Source: DATARH01 sp036268075 (lineage in GTDB: Bacteria > Pseudomonadota > Alphaproteobacteria > ATCC43930 > CGMCC-115725). Taken from it: DNA of 64,000 nucleotides. Under the pieces are notes generated by a model. The model made no database searches, had not been told where the DNA came from, and was given only the letters and a program-made list of their open reading frames with translations. Both the position numbers and the translations under genes were made by a program. The stretch is taken from contig DATAUV010000015.1 in the NCBI GenBank assembly GCA_036268075.1, positions 1-64,000 on the forward strand, read 5' to 3'. Below, piece after piece: positions 52,477 through 61,274 of this stretch; position 1 is the first letter of the stretch; each line of letters opens with the position of its first letter.

Positions 52477-55400
52477 CTACCGCGGCGCCCGCGTGCCCAG
52501 CCGCCGCGCCGCGAGGCGGCTCAGCAGCGCGTATGCCACCAGCGCGATGATCAGCACCCCGATCAGGGTGAACAGGATCAGCACCAGCGGCGAATTGCCG
52601 AGCCACCAGCGGACCTTGGTGACGACCGGCAAATTGCCGACCGTATACTCGGCGCCGACGCGGAAGCTGGTGACCTTGCCGCCCGTCGCCACCATCAGAT
52701 CGCCTTGCACGAGCGAGCTGAGATCGCGGTTGCGGAAGGTGTTGACGATGGTCATCTCCTTCTCGGGCGTCGAGCCGGTGATCATCACCACGCTGTGCCC
52801 GCCGCGCAGCGGCGATTCCATGCCGATCATCGCGGCCAGATTTTCGCCTTGCGACACGAGAAGCTGGTCGACGCGCTGGCGTTCTTCCTCGGCGTTGGGG
52901 TCGAGCACGGTGTAGACGCGGTCGATCGGGCTGCTGACGCCGACGCGCAGCCGCCCGCCATCGACGCGCAGCCGGCTGTTCTCGGCCCATTTCGCGATCA
53001 GCGGCTGGTGCGGGATGGAGCCCAGCACCAGCAGATCCTTGTCGCTGACGTCGTTGACCTGGCTCGGGCTGACGACCGTGCTGCGCATGACCGGGAACCC
53101 GGTCGAGTCGCCCATCATTCCCATCAGCGTCAGGAACGCCTGGATGTCCGGCGCTTCGACCTGGTCGGGCATCACCACCGCGGTGCTGCCCAGATCGGCC
53201 ATGCGGGTGAACGGGTAGCCCGAATTGACGAAGAAGGCGAGGTTCGGCAGCGAGGTGAAGCGCTCGGTCTGCGACAGGTCGATCGTCGAATCCGGATCGA
53301 TCGATTCCTGGATGTTCGTCGGCAGCACGTCCTGGCATTCGCCGCGCTTGACCGGCCGCAGATCGTAATAGAACTGGAGCTGGTTCTGCCCGAACACGTA
53401 ATAGGGCGGCACCCGCACCGTCTGGTCGTTCATCACGAAATCGGGCGAGATGATGTCCTTGACCTGCCGCACCATGCCCTCCTGGGTCAGCGGCAGGCTG
53501 CGCAGATACGAATTGTTGATCGAGACGTCGAGCCGCGATTCCGGGAAGTTGAGCCAGGTGCCGGCCGGGTAGCGATAGCGGATGTCGAGCGGCACGCCGG
53601 CGTTGCCCCACACGAAGATGTCGGGGGCGGTGCGGAAGTTCAGCGTCAACAGGCCCGGGACGAGGCCGTTGCCCTGCAGGTCGGTCGGCTGCACCAGCTC
53701 GCCGAACCGCACCGGACGGTCGATCGCGACCCAGCGCGGCGCGTCGTAAAGCTTGCGCTGCGGTACGGTGGGGGCGCCGACCACCTGGGTCTGCCCGGTC
53801 AGCGCCGCCGAGCCGAGCGCCAGCGTCTCCGCCGCCGATTTCAGCTCCTCCGGGGTCCGCCCCATGACCAGGAGCAGCTTGGTCTCGGGGTTGTTCGGGT
53901 TGGCGATCACCGAGATCGACGGGCCGTTCAGCGCCGGGATGTCCACCCCCGCCGGCTTTTCCGACGAGGTCGCGAACACGACCGCGTTGGAATTGGGGAT
54001 CGAGTCGAGGTAGGTCGGAAAGCTCGCGCCCTTGTACGAGGCGAGCGCGCCGAACCACGACGCCACCGTCCCCGCCGCCTGCAAGGTCGCGTTCGACGGC
54101 TTGCCGGCGAAGACGAACGGCAGGGTCAGCGCCTGCATGTCCTTGGGGTCGTAAAACGGCGTCGGCAGCAGCGACAGGTCGTTGGCGAGCGGCAATTTTT
54201 CGAGCTGCATCGTCAGCTTGCTGGTGTTGCTCAGCACCAGCCACAGGCTCGAATGCAGCGGGTCCTCGCAGCCCAGCGTGTAGTGCCCGATAAAGCGAAA
54301 GAGGACGCGGTTATCCTCCTGGAACAGGACCGGGTTGACCGGCAGGGTCGCGGTCGCGCCGGAATTGGTGTCCTTGGGCAGCGGCAGCGAGCCCAGCACC
54401 TCGCCGTTGAGCAGCACCGTCAGGTGACTGAGCTCCGGGATGAGCGCCGGCGAATAGGCGAAGGACAAATCGACCTTGCCGCCGGTCACGACCTCGTCGC
54501 GGCGCACCGAGAACGGCAGGCTGCCCTCGCCCTGGACGCCGATCAGGCGGATCGGGGCGTTGGCGCCGAGGTCGCGCAGCGTCAGCACCTCCTGCCGGGT
54601 CGATCCGTGCGGCGTGTTCGTGCCGGTGGCCGCATTCCCGCCGGCCGGCCCGGGCAGGCCCGGCTGGTTCGGCGGCGTCAGGCTTTGCGGCGCCATCTGC
54701 GAGGCGGCGTTGGTTTGCGCCGGGGCCGGGATCGGCACCTGCGACCCCTGCGCCGGCGGCGCGGCGCCGCCCGTCAGCGGTCCGGCCGAGCTTTGCGGCA
54801 CCCCCATCGACGGCGCGCCGCCAATGCCGGCGGGCGGCCGCGGCGCCGGGGCCGAGCTCGACTGCGCCAGCGCGGTGCCGCACAGCGCGAGAAGGCCGAG
54901 GCCGAGGCCGGCGCCGATCAGCACAAACGAATTGATCCGCTCGCGCGTCCGGCTGCGGTCGGTCGGTTCGGGCGCGGTCTGCATCGGCGGACCACCGGCC
55001 ATGCCGGGGCGCGTCCGGCGCGGCACGAACAGGCCGCCGATCGATATGAGGATTTCGCGCGCCGAGCGCAGCGGCCGGTCGATCGGATGCTCCTCCCAGT
55101 CGAGCCAGGCGTCGGCCCGGCACAGCACGATGCGGACGAGGTCGCGCTGCTGGCGCAGGGTCAGCTCGTCAAAGGCGACGCGCAGCGTGTCGCCGTCCCA
55201 GCCGACGACGCGCGCCGGCAGAACGGTCGAGCGGTCGCCGATCGCCAGTTCGATCTGGATCATCTCGCCGGCCCCGACGCTGTCCGGGCGCGGCGCGGCG
55301 AACATGCCGCCGGTAGTCGACAGATTGCGCGACTGGGTGACGACCGTCGCGCCGTTCGGCAGGTGGATGACCCCCGGTACGGTCAGGCCGAGGCGCACCG

Positions 55401-57099
55401 AGCCGCGGAGCTGCCGGGTCTCGCGACCGGCGGCGATCGCGGCGCCGACGGTCAGCAGGTTGAACACCGCCCAGGCGACGTTGAGCACCAGCACCTCGGA
55501 ATCGGCGAGGTCGTTCAGGAGCCAGCGCGTGATCCCGATCAACAGCGCCGCGACCAACAGCACCGCGATGATCAGATGCGGCCGCACGATCTTGTAGTCG
55601 AAATAGTCGCGCGGCAGCAGGCCGCCCTTTTCGGTGACGTTGAAGCGACCGCGCTTGGGGTTGATCAGGGTCGCGAGCGTCGGCTTCAAAACGTACAAGG
55701 CGAGGACGGATTCGTAGATCTCGCCCCAGAACGAGTGGCGGTATCGCGATTGCAGGCGCGAATTGGTCACGGTCGAGTGAATGAGGTGCGGCGCCGCGTA
55801 GACGACGACCATCAGCCCGCTCGCCGCGATGATGTTGAGCTGAAAGATCAGGTAGCACAGCGGCGCGGTCAAAAACACGAAGCGCGGCAGGCCGAAGAAG
55901 AAGTGCAGCATCGCGTTGAGGTAGCAGATGCGCTGTCCCGGCGAGAGCCCGCGCCCCAGCAGCGGATTGTCGACCCGGAAGATCTGGGTCATGCCGCGCG
56001 CCCACCGCATCCGCTGGCCGACATGGATCGCGAGCCGCTCGGTCGCCAGCCCCGCCGCCAGCGGCAGGCGCAGATAGGCCGAGTTCCACCCGGCGCGGTG
56101 CAGCTTCAGCGCGGTATGCGCGTCCTCGGTGACGGTCTCGATCGCGAACCCGCCGATCTCCTCGGCCGCGACGCGCCGGATAAGCGCGCAGGAGCCGCAG
56201 AAGAACGCGGCGTTCCACAGATCGTTGCCGTCCTGCACCAGCCCGTAGAAAAGCTGCCCCTCGTTGGGCACGGTCGCGGCGCCGCGCAGGTTCCGCTCGA
56301 ACGGGTCGGGCGAATAGAAATGATGTGGGGTCTGCACCAGGGCGAGCCGCTCGTCGCGGAGGAACCAGCCGACGGTGAGCTGCAGGAACGCGCGGGTCGG
56401 CACGTGGTCGCTGTCGAACAGCGCCAACAGCTCGCCGTTGGTTTCGAGCAGCGCGTGGTTGAGGTTTCCGGCCTTGGCGTGAAGGTTGTCGTCGCGGGTG
56501 ATGTAGCCGACCCCGACCGCCTCCGCGAACTCGCGGAACTCGTCGCGCCGCCCGTCGTCGAGGATGTAGATCTGCAGTTTGTCGAGCGGATAATCGATCG
56601 ACAGCGCGCCGTAGACCGTGCTCTGCACGACCGACAGCGGCTCGTTGTAGGTCGGGATGAACAGGTCGACCGTCGGCCATTCGCCGACATCCTCGGGCAG
56701 TCCCACCGGCGGGCGCCGCAGCGGCCACGCGGTCTGGATGTAGCCGAGAACCAGCACCAGCCACGCGTAAAGCTCGGCCATGATCAGGCCGATGCCGAGG
56801 CAGGCCTCGAGCACCGAGGCGAACTGCATCGTGTCGGTAAGCCGCCACCACACATAGCGCGTCGACAGCACCATCGACAGCGTGATCAGCATCAGCGTCA
56901 CGCCGCGCGACGGGTGCCCCTTGATGATCAGCATCGCGATGATCGTCAGCGCCGCGAACAGCGCCTGGGACACGAGGTCGAGCGGGGTGACGATGACGAT
57001 GCCGAGGAAGAACGTGCCGCCGATGACGAGGGCCGCCAGAACCAGGTTCTGTCCGGCAAATCCGCCGCCGCCGATGAACCGCCTCAGAAAACCGAGCAT
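52477..57099 (-). CDS. bcsAB: Fused cellulose synthase BcsA-BcsB
   Basis: A 1,540-residue natural fusion. The BcsA part has membrane helices and a GT2 domain with DDG (~181-183), DSD (229-231), FFCGS (299-303), TED (324-326) and QRMRW (362-366), then a PilZ domain with RGSVR (565-569) and NLSTTGG for c-di-GMP. A membrane helix near 740-760 (FVLIGAGLGLGLLALCGTALA, the old BcsB signal region) leads to periplasmic BcsB (TRQEVLTLRDLGANAPIRL, LGCEDPLHSSLW) and its C-terminal anchor. It polymerises UDP-glucose and moves the glucan into the periplasm when c-di-GMP binds. GGGAGGGGA precedes ATG 57099. Confidence 0.96.
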   Translation of the reverse strand: MLGFLRRFIGGGGFAGQNLVLAALVIGGTFFLGIVIVTPLDLVSQALFAALTIIAMLIIKGHPSRGVTLMLITLSMVLSTRYVWWRLTDTMQFASVLEACLGIGLIMAELYAWLVLVLGYIQTAWPLRRPPVGLPEDVGEWPTVDLFIPTYNEPLSVVQSTVYGALSIDYPLDKLQIYILDDGRRDEFREFAEAVGVGYITRDDNLHAKAGNLNHALLETNGELLALFDSDHVPTRAFLQLTVGWFLRDERLALVQTPHHFYSPDPFERNLRGAATVPNEGQLFYGLVQDGNDLWNAAFFCGSCALIRRVAAEEIGGFAIETVTEDAHTALKLHRAGWNSAYLRLPLAAGLATERLAIHVGQRMRWARGMTQIFRVDNPLLGRGLSPGQRICYLNAMLHFFFGLPRFVFLTAPLCYLIFQLNIIAASGLMVVVYAAPHLIHSTVTNSRLQSRYRHSFWGEIYESVLALYVLKPTLATLINPKRGRFNVTEKGGLLPRDYFDYKIVRPHLIIAVLLVAALLIGITRWLLNDLADSEVLVLNVAWAVFNLLTVGAAIAAGRETRQLRGSVRLGLTVPGVIHLPNGATVVTQSRNLSTTGGMFAAPRPDSVGAGEMIQIELAIGDRSTVLPARVVGWDGDTLRVAFDELTLRQQRDLVRIVLCRADAWLDWEEHPIDRPLRSAREILISIGGLFVPRRTRPGMAGGPPMQTAPEPTDRSRTRERINSFVLIGAGLGLGLLALCGTALAQSSSAPAPRPPAGIGGAPSMGVPQSSAGPLTGGAAPPAQGSQVPIPAPAQTNAASQMAPQSLTPPNQPGLPGPAGGNAATGTNTPHGSTRQEVLTLRDLGANAPIRLIGVQGEGSLPFSVRRDEVVTGGKVDLSFAYSPALIPELSHLTVLLNGEVLGSLPLPKDTNSGATATLPVNPVLFQEDNRVLFRFIGHYTLGCEDPLHSSLWLVLSNTSKLTMQLEKLPLANDLSLLPTPFYDPKDMQALTLPFVFAGKPSNATLQAAGTVASWFGALASYKGASFPTYLDSIPNSNAVVFATSSEKPAGVDIPALNGPSISVIANPNNPETKLLLVMGRTPEELKSAAETLALGSAALTGQTQVVGAPTVPQRKLYDAPRWVAIDRPVRFGELVQPTDLQGNGLVPGLLTLNFRTAPDIFVWGNAGVPLDIRYRYPAGTWLNFPESRLDVSINNSYLRSLPLTQEGMVRQVKDIISPDFVMNDQTVRVPPYYVFGQNQLQFYYDLRPVKRGECQDVLPTNIQESIDPDSTIDLSQTERFTSLPNLAFFVNSGYPFTRMADLGSTAVVMPDQVEAPDIQAFLTLMGMMGDSTGFPVMRSTVVSPSQVNDVSDKDLLVLGSIPHQPLIAKWAENSRLRVDGGRLRVGVSSPIDRVYTVLDPNAEEERQRVDQLLVSQGENLAAMIGMESPLRGGHSVVMITGSTPEKEMTIVNTFRNRDLSSLVQGDLMVATGGKVTSFRVGAEYTVGNLPVVTKVRWWLGNSPLVLILFTLIGVLIIALVAYALLSRLAARRLGTRAPR

Positions 57100-57119
57100 G
57101 CGCTGTTCCCCTCCCGCGC

Positions 57120-57281
57120 CTATGCCGCCGGCGTCAGGCTGTCATGGCCCCGGCTCGCGACCGCCGGGCCGGCAAGTACGACACCGGGCAGTTTTTCGCC
57201 CGGCACTACATGTGCCGGCACTTCATACGCCGGCACTTCATACGCCAGCACTTCATACGCCAGCCGGCGCCTGACCGGCAT
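57120..57281 (-). CDS. Candidate 53-residue peptide with AYEVP pentapeptide repeats in the bcs operon
   Basis: ATG 57281 begins one base after the stop of the proline-rich bcs protein (TGAGATG arrangement) and runs to TAG 57120, ending 20 bp before bcsAB. The product starts MPVRRRLAYEVLAYEVPAYE and continues VPAHVVPGEKLPG, i.e. four tandem A-Y/H-E/V-V-P/L pentapeptides encoded by the 15-bp DNA repeat at 57201-57260. There is no signal peptide or membrane helix. Tight coupling and a repeat length that is a multiple of three favour translation. The whole is too short for most gene finders; function unknown. Confidence 0.55.
   Translation of the reverse strand: MPVRRRLAYEVLAYEVPAYEVPAHVVPGEKLPGVVLAGPAVASRGHDSLTPAA
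57201..57260. repeat. Four tandem 15-bp repeats
   Basis: Four head-to-tail units: CGGCACTACATGTGC, CGGCACTTCATACGC twice, and CAGCACTTCATACGC. The unit length keeps the minus-strand ORF in frame, so each copy adds one pentapeptide. Confidence 0.95.
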
Positions 57282-57282
57282 C

Positions 57283-57936
57283 TCAGCGCAACCGCCGAAA
57301 GATCGGTCCGAGCCCCGATCCGCCGCTGGTCTGCTTGCGCTCGTCGCGCCCGTTCCCCGGCGTATGCGCTACCCGGGAGAAGATCGCGTCAAGCGAGCGG
57401 CCATTGGCGTCCTGGGATGGCGGCTGCGCGGGTTCCGGCGCCTCGTCGCCCTCCTGCTCGAAGCCGCGATAGGTGGCGTCGAATGCCGGCTCCTGCGCTG
57501 TCGCCGGCGGCGGCGGCGGCGGTTCAGGCAGGCGTCGCGTCGGGGCCGGCTGCAAATGAGCGAAGATCGGCGACGGTTCGGCCGGCGCCCACGGCACGTC
57601 GCCGGCGTGCTCTTCATGCGGCGGGTTGTCCGGCAGCGGGTCGAAAGCCGGCTGTTGGTGCGCCGGCGGGGCCGGCTCGCGATGCCCGAAGATCGAGATC
57701 AGCCGCTCCCCGAGCGGGCTGCGGCCCGATGGCCGCCGCTCGGGCGGGCGGGTTTCCGCCTCGGCCTGGTCGATTTCCGCCTCGCTGTGGGGCGCGGGCT
57801 CGGGCGCCGCCTGCCGCGGCGTCGGCCAGGTCGCGACGGCATCCGCCACATCGCGCCCCGCGGCGAACTCGCGGTAGTGCAGATCGGGAGTCTTTATCCA
57901 CGAAAACAGGCGTTCGACGTCGTCGTCCTGGTCCAT
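57283..57936 (-). CDS. Proline-rich disordered cellulose-operon protein with four IF motifs (BcsH/BcsR-like)
   Basis: A 217-residue cytosolic protein, first in the bcs operon. Residues 8-40 (FSWIKTPDLHYREF, ADAVATWPTP) resemble the core of BcsR (PDxxY...ALxxWP). The rest is Pro/Ala/Glu-rich and predicted disordered, but carries four short motifs of the form x-I-F-x-H/R-L/V: LISIFGHR (79-86), SPIFAHL (122-128), LDAIFSRV (182-189) and LGPIFRRL at the C-terminus (209-216). This is what one expects of a scaffold binding several copies of a partner, as CcpAx/BcsH does with BcsD. ATG 57936 is preferred over an upstream frame. Confidence 0.68.
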   Translation of the reverse strand: MDQDDDVERLFSWIKTPDLHYREFAAGRDVADAVATWPTPRQAAPEPAPHSEAEIDQAEAETRPPERRPSGRSPLGERLISIFGHREPAPPAHQQPAFDPLPDNPPHEEHAGDVPWAPAEPSPIFAHLQPAPTRRLPEPPPPPPATAQEPAFDATYRGFEQEGDEAPEPAQPPSQDANGRSLDAIFSRVAHTPGNGRDERKQTSGGSGLGPIFRRLR

Positions 57937-58212
57937 GATCTCAACCGCTGCACGATATTGTGGCGCGTGACAATGTGCGTCCAAGGCATGTCACGACTGC
58001 GGACGCAGTCGATTTCCGGCAGCGTTCCGCCTTAGGCATTCCGAGCGGAGTTGCCCGCCCGCGAAACTTAAAGGCAAACACGGCACACAGCCAAATTCGC
58101 CATGCCGGCAAGAGGCTATACAAGCCCGGATCGCCCTCCGCAATAGCGGCGGGCCTACTCTCGTAGGCAAAATTCGCCCTCGAGCCAGGATGTTAATAAT
58201 TGCCCGATCAAG
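57937..58212. promoter_or_regulatory. Upstream region of the bcs operon with operator-like palindrome
   Basis: About 275 bp without a gene, between the E1/transketolase-like gene and the first bcs gene, both minus strand. It contains a perfect inverted repeat GACTGCG-GA-CGCAGTC (57995-58010), 59-74 bp before the first bcs start, which could be an operator. A small hairpin (GCCTAC-GAGA-GTAGGC type) lies at 58153-58169. A weak TTGGAC / CAATAT pair precedes the start. The bcs promoter must lie here. Confidence 0.45.
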
Positions 58213-60624
58213 TTAACGGTCCCTTACCCGATCGAGCATTCCGAGGCAGGCGCGCGCGGCCGCGTCGATGATCGCGTCACGGTCGAGTCCATAGGCACGA
58301 TAGAGGTCCGGAATGTCGCCGGATTGCCCGAAATGGTCGACTCCGAGCGCGACCACAGAGTTTCCCGCGACACTGCCGAGCCATGACAGCGTCGCCGGAT
58401 GACTGTCGACGACCGTGACCAGTGCGGCCCCCGGCCGCAGCCGCGCGAGGAGCCGCCCGGCGACGCTCCCGCCCCCGCGGGTTCCCTGGAACGGCTTTGC
58501 CGTCTGCCAATCGCGATGCAGCCGGTCGGGCGAGGTTACGGCGAGAAGTCCGGCGCCGGGCGCATCCTCCCGAATTGCCTCCCACGCGGCCAGCGCCTCG
58601 GGCGCGACCGCGCCGCTATAGGCGATCGCGAGGTCCGCCCCCGGCGCCGGCTCGCGCAACCAATAGGCGCCGTCGACGATGCCCGCCGCCAGCTCGGGGC
58701 CGACCGCCCGCTCGGGCTGCTCGACCGGCCGCGTCGACAGGCGGAAATAGACCGACTGCCCGTCCTCGTCCTGGATCTCCGCGAGCGCCCAGCGCAGCAG
58801 CACCGCCAGCTCGTCGGCAAAGGCCGGCTCGAAACACGTGAGGCCCGGCTGGGCGAGCCCGATCAGCGGCTCCGACACCGATTGGTGCGCCCCACCCTCG
58901 GGCGCCAGCGTGATCCCCGACGGCGTCGCCACGACGATGAACCGCGCATCCTGATAGAGCGCGTAGTTGAGCGCGTCGAGCCCGCGCTTGATGAACGGGT
59001 CGTAGAGCGTGCCGATCGGCAAGAGGCGCGCGCCGAACAGCGATCCCGAGAGCCCCAGCGCGGCAAGTTGCAGAAACAGATTCTGCTCGGCGATGCCCAG
59101 TTCGATGTGCTGCCCCTGCGGCGACATCGCCCAGCGCTGCGCCGAGACCACCTTTTCCTCGCGGAACGTGTCGGCGCGCTCGGCGCGGTCGAAGATGCCG
59201 CGGCGATTGACCCAGGCGCCGAGATTGGTCGAGACCGTGACGTCGGGCGAGGTCGTGACGATGCGGTCGGCGAGCGCCCCGCCATCCGTCGCGAGCGTGC
59301 CGAGAATTCGGCCGAACGCCTCCTGCGTCGACAGCGTCTTGCCGCGCGGCGCCGGCAACTCGGCCGGCACCGGGATGCGCGGGGTCGCGCGGTGACGCAC
59401 TTCCTTTTGCGCCCGCGGCACGTTTTCGAGAAATTCCGTGAGCACGTCCTCGTCGAGGTCGAGCCCGGTGAACTTGTCCCATTCGGCCCCGTCCGGGATC
59501 GCCATGTCGCGGCGGAACTCTTCCATCTGGTCGAGGTTCATCAGCCCGGCATGGTTGTCCTTGTGCCCGGCGAAAGGCAGGCCGTAGCCCTTGATCGTAT
59601 AGGCGATAAAGCAGGTCGGCTGGTCGTCGGTGACGTTGTGGAAGGCGTCGAGCACCGCCTCCATGTCGTGCCCGGCGAGGTTGGTCATCAGCCGCGCGAG
59701 GGCCTCGTCGTCATGCTCGTCGAGAATCGCGCGGATGCCGGGATAGCGGTTGAGGTCGCGGGTCAGGTGCTCGCGCCACCCCGCCCCGCCGATATAGACG
59801 AGCGCCGAATAGAGCGAGTTCGGGCATTGGTCGATCCACTCGCGCAGGTGCTCGCCGTCGGGCCGGGCGAACGCCGCCCCCAGCAGCCGCCCGTATTTCA
59901 GCGTGACGACGCGCCAGCCGACCAGCTTGAACAATTCGTCGATGCGGCCGAACAGCCGGTCCGACACGACCGCGTCGAGGCTCTGGCGGTTGTAGTCGAT
60001 GATCCACCACAGGTTCCGGACGTCGTGCTTCCACCCTTCGAGCAGCGCCTCGAAGATGTTGCCCTCGTCGAGCTCGGCGTCGCCGGCGAGCGCGATCATC
60101 CGTCCCGGCGGCTCGTCGGTCGGCGTCAGGTGCTTCAGCCGCACGTAGTCCTGCACCAGCGAGGCGAAGAGGGTCATGCCGACGCCGAGCCCGACCGAAC
60201 CCGTGGAGAAATCGACCCGGTCGCCGTCCTTGGTCCGCGACGGGTACGATTGCGCCCCGCCGAACGCGCGGAACCGCTCCAGCTTCTCGCGGCTCTGGTG
60301 GCCCAACAGGTATTGCAGGCCGTGGAACATGGGCGACGCGTGCGGCTTGACCGCGAGCCGGTCCTGCGGCCGCATCACGTCGAGGTAGAGCGCGGTGATC
60401 AGCGTGGCGACCGAGGCGCTCGACGCCTGGTGCCCGCCGACCTTGAGCCCGTCGCGGTTGGGCCGGACATGGTTCGCGTTGTGGATCATCCACGTCGACA
60501 GCCACAGCGCCTTCCGCTCCAGCGTCCGCAGAATGCGCAGCCGGTCGGCGGAGCCGGGCGTCGTTTCCGGCGTCGTTTCCGGCACCGGCTCGGCGCTGCG
60601 CCCACCCGGCAAGACCCTCAGCAT
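58213..60624 (-). CDS. Homodimeric pyruvate dehydrogenase E1/transketolase-like TPP enzyme
   Basis: An 803-residue TPP enzyme. The TPP-binding segment is GDAELDEGN with N about 25 residues later (WWIIDYN). N-terminal GLKVGGHQASSASVATL and TIKGYGLPFAGHKDNHAG resemble AceE-type E1 and transketolase. The middle Pyr domain has IELGIAEQNLFLQLAALGLSG, and the C-terminal domain ends GDIPDLYRAYGLD. It probably acts on a 2-oxo acid such as pyruvate, but no lipoyl E2 or E3 gene is nearby, so the substrate is open. ATG 60624 follows AAAGGAGA at eight bases. An ETTPETTPG repeat lies near the N-terminus. Confidence 0.82.
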   Translation of the reverse strand: MLRVLPGGRSAEPVPETTPETTPGSADRLRILRTLERKALWLSTWMIHNANHVRPNRDGLKVGGHQASSASVATLITALYLDVMRPQDRLAVKPHASPMFHGLQYLLGHQSREKLERFRAFGGAQSYPSRTKDGDRVDFSTGSVGLGVGMTLFASLVQDYVRLKHLTPTDEPPGRMIALAGDAELDEGNIFEALLEGWKHDVRNLWWIIDYNRQSLDAVVSDRLFGRIDELFKLVGWRVVTLKYGRLLGAAFARPDGEHLREWIDQCPNSLYSALVYIGGAGWREHLTRDLNRYPGIRAILDEHDDEALARLMTNLAGHDMEAVLDAFHNVTDDQPTCFIAYTIKGYGLPFAGHKDNHAGLMNLDQMEEFRRDMAIPDGAEWDKFTGLDLDEDVLTEFLENVPRAQKEVRHRATPRIPVPAELPAPRGKTLSTQEAFGRILGTLATDGGALADRIVTTSPDVTVSTNLGAWVNRRGIFDRAERADTFREEKVVSAQRWAMSPQGQHIELGIAEQNLFLQLAALGLSGSLFGARLLPIGTLYDPFIKRGLDALNYALYQDARFIVVATPSGITLAPEGGAHQSVSEPLIGLAQPGLTCFEPAFADELAVLLRWALAEIQDEDGQSVYFRLSTRPVEQPERAVGPELAAGIVDGAYWLREPAPGADLAIAYSGAVAPEALAAWEAIREDAPGAGLLAVTSPDRLHRDWQTAKPFQGTRGGGSVAGRLLARLRPGAALVTVVDSHPATLSWLGSVAGNSVVALGVDHFGQSGDIPDLYRAYGLDRDAIIDAAARACLGMLDRVRDR

Positions 60625-60638
60625 CGAAAGGCTCTCCT

Positions 60639-60666
60639 TTGACACGCCGCCCGCTATGCTTAAATA
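60639..60666 (+). promoter_or_regulatory. Candidate sigma-70 promoter for erpA
   Basis: TTGACA (60639-60644) and TAAATA (60661-60666) are separated by 16 bp and end about 50 bp before the erpA ATG. The -35 box is consensus; the -10 is weaker. Confidence 0.5.
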
Positions 60667-60714
60667 CAGCAATACACCGGGACACCGTCACGGGCGAGAT
60701 GGAGCGCGGAGCGC

Positions 60715-61074
60715 ATGGCTGAGGTGATGGACGCGGCGGGCGAGCGTAATGTGGCGGTGAGCGAGAGCGCGGCAAAGCGCATCGCCGCCCTGAAGATTCA
60801 AGAGGATGCCGTCGGTTCGTTCCTGCGCATCGCGGTCTCGGGCGGCGGCTGCTCGGGGTTCCAGTACGGCATCAGCTTCGACGACCAGAAGAACCCCGAC
60901 GATTTCGTCTTCGAGCGCGACGGAATCGCCGTCATCGTCGACGACACCTCCCTCGACCTCCTCAACGGCGCCGAGATCGACTTTGTCGAAGATTTGATGG
61001 GCGCCTCGTTCCAGATCAAAAACCCCAACGCCGCCTCATCCTGCGGCTGCGGGAATTCGTTTTCGGTGGGGTAA
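60715..61074 (+). CDS. erpA: Iron-sulfur cluster insertion protein, IscA/ErpA family
   Basis: A 119-residue A-type carrier. The three cluster-binding cysteines are in GGGCSGFQY and SSCGCGNSF, with VDDTSLDLLNGAEIDFVEDLMGASFQIKNPNA between. It delivers Fe-S clusters to target enzymes. ATG 60715 or 60727 could start it; both follow GGAG. It diverges from the E1-like gene. A strong palindrome follows the stop within four bases and probably terminates it. Confidence 0.93.
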   Translation: MAEVMDAAGERNVAVSESAAKRIAALKIQEDAVGSFLRIAVSGGGCSGFQYGISFDDQKNPDDFVFERDGIAVIVDDTSLDLLNGAEIDFVEDLMGASFQIKNPNAASSCGCGNSFSVG

Positions 61075-61077
61075 CCT

Positions 61078-61137
61078 GGACCGCGGGCGTCCCGCCCGCA
61101 TTCTTTCGTGAAGATGCGGGCGGGACGCCCGCGATCC
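61078..61137. repeat. GGACCGCGGGCGTCCCGCCCGC palindrome, copy 1
   Basis: 24-bp arms (61078-61101 and 61114-61137) with one mismatch and a 12-nt loop. It starts three bases after the erpA stop. A second copy is at 62065-62123, so the two bracket the xth gene. Confidence 0.92.
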
Positions 61138-61274
61138 AAAACCCGGTCGGGTCCTCAGGCGGAGGGTGCGCGCGATTGCCCGGCCGCGTTCCCGGCTGTA
61201 GCCCGACTGGACGCAGGACAAGCCGGGTGGCGAGCGGTAAAAGAACGCGGCGCTACCGGTGAGGGTTTCCGGCG

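Noticed and set aside
57201..57260. Possible CRISPR or iteron array from the 15-bp tandem repeats
   Set aside because: Units are contiguous with no spacers and lie in frame within a small ORF in the bcs operon.
52324..58035. 1,903-codon plus-strand open frame opposite bcsAB
   Set aside because: Complete antisense shadow of the cellulose synthase; full of Arg/Asp/His repeats with no domain.
58153..58169. Hairpin as intrinsic terminator of the E1/transketolase-like gene
   Set aside because: Six-bp stem with no T-run on the minus strand; recorded only as part of the bcs upstream region.
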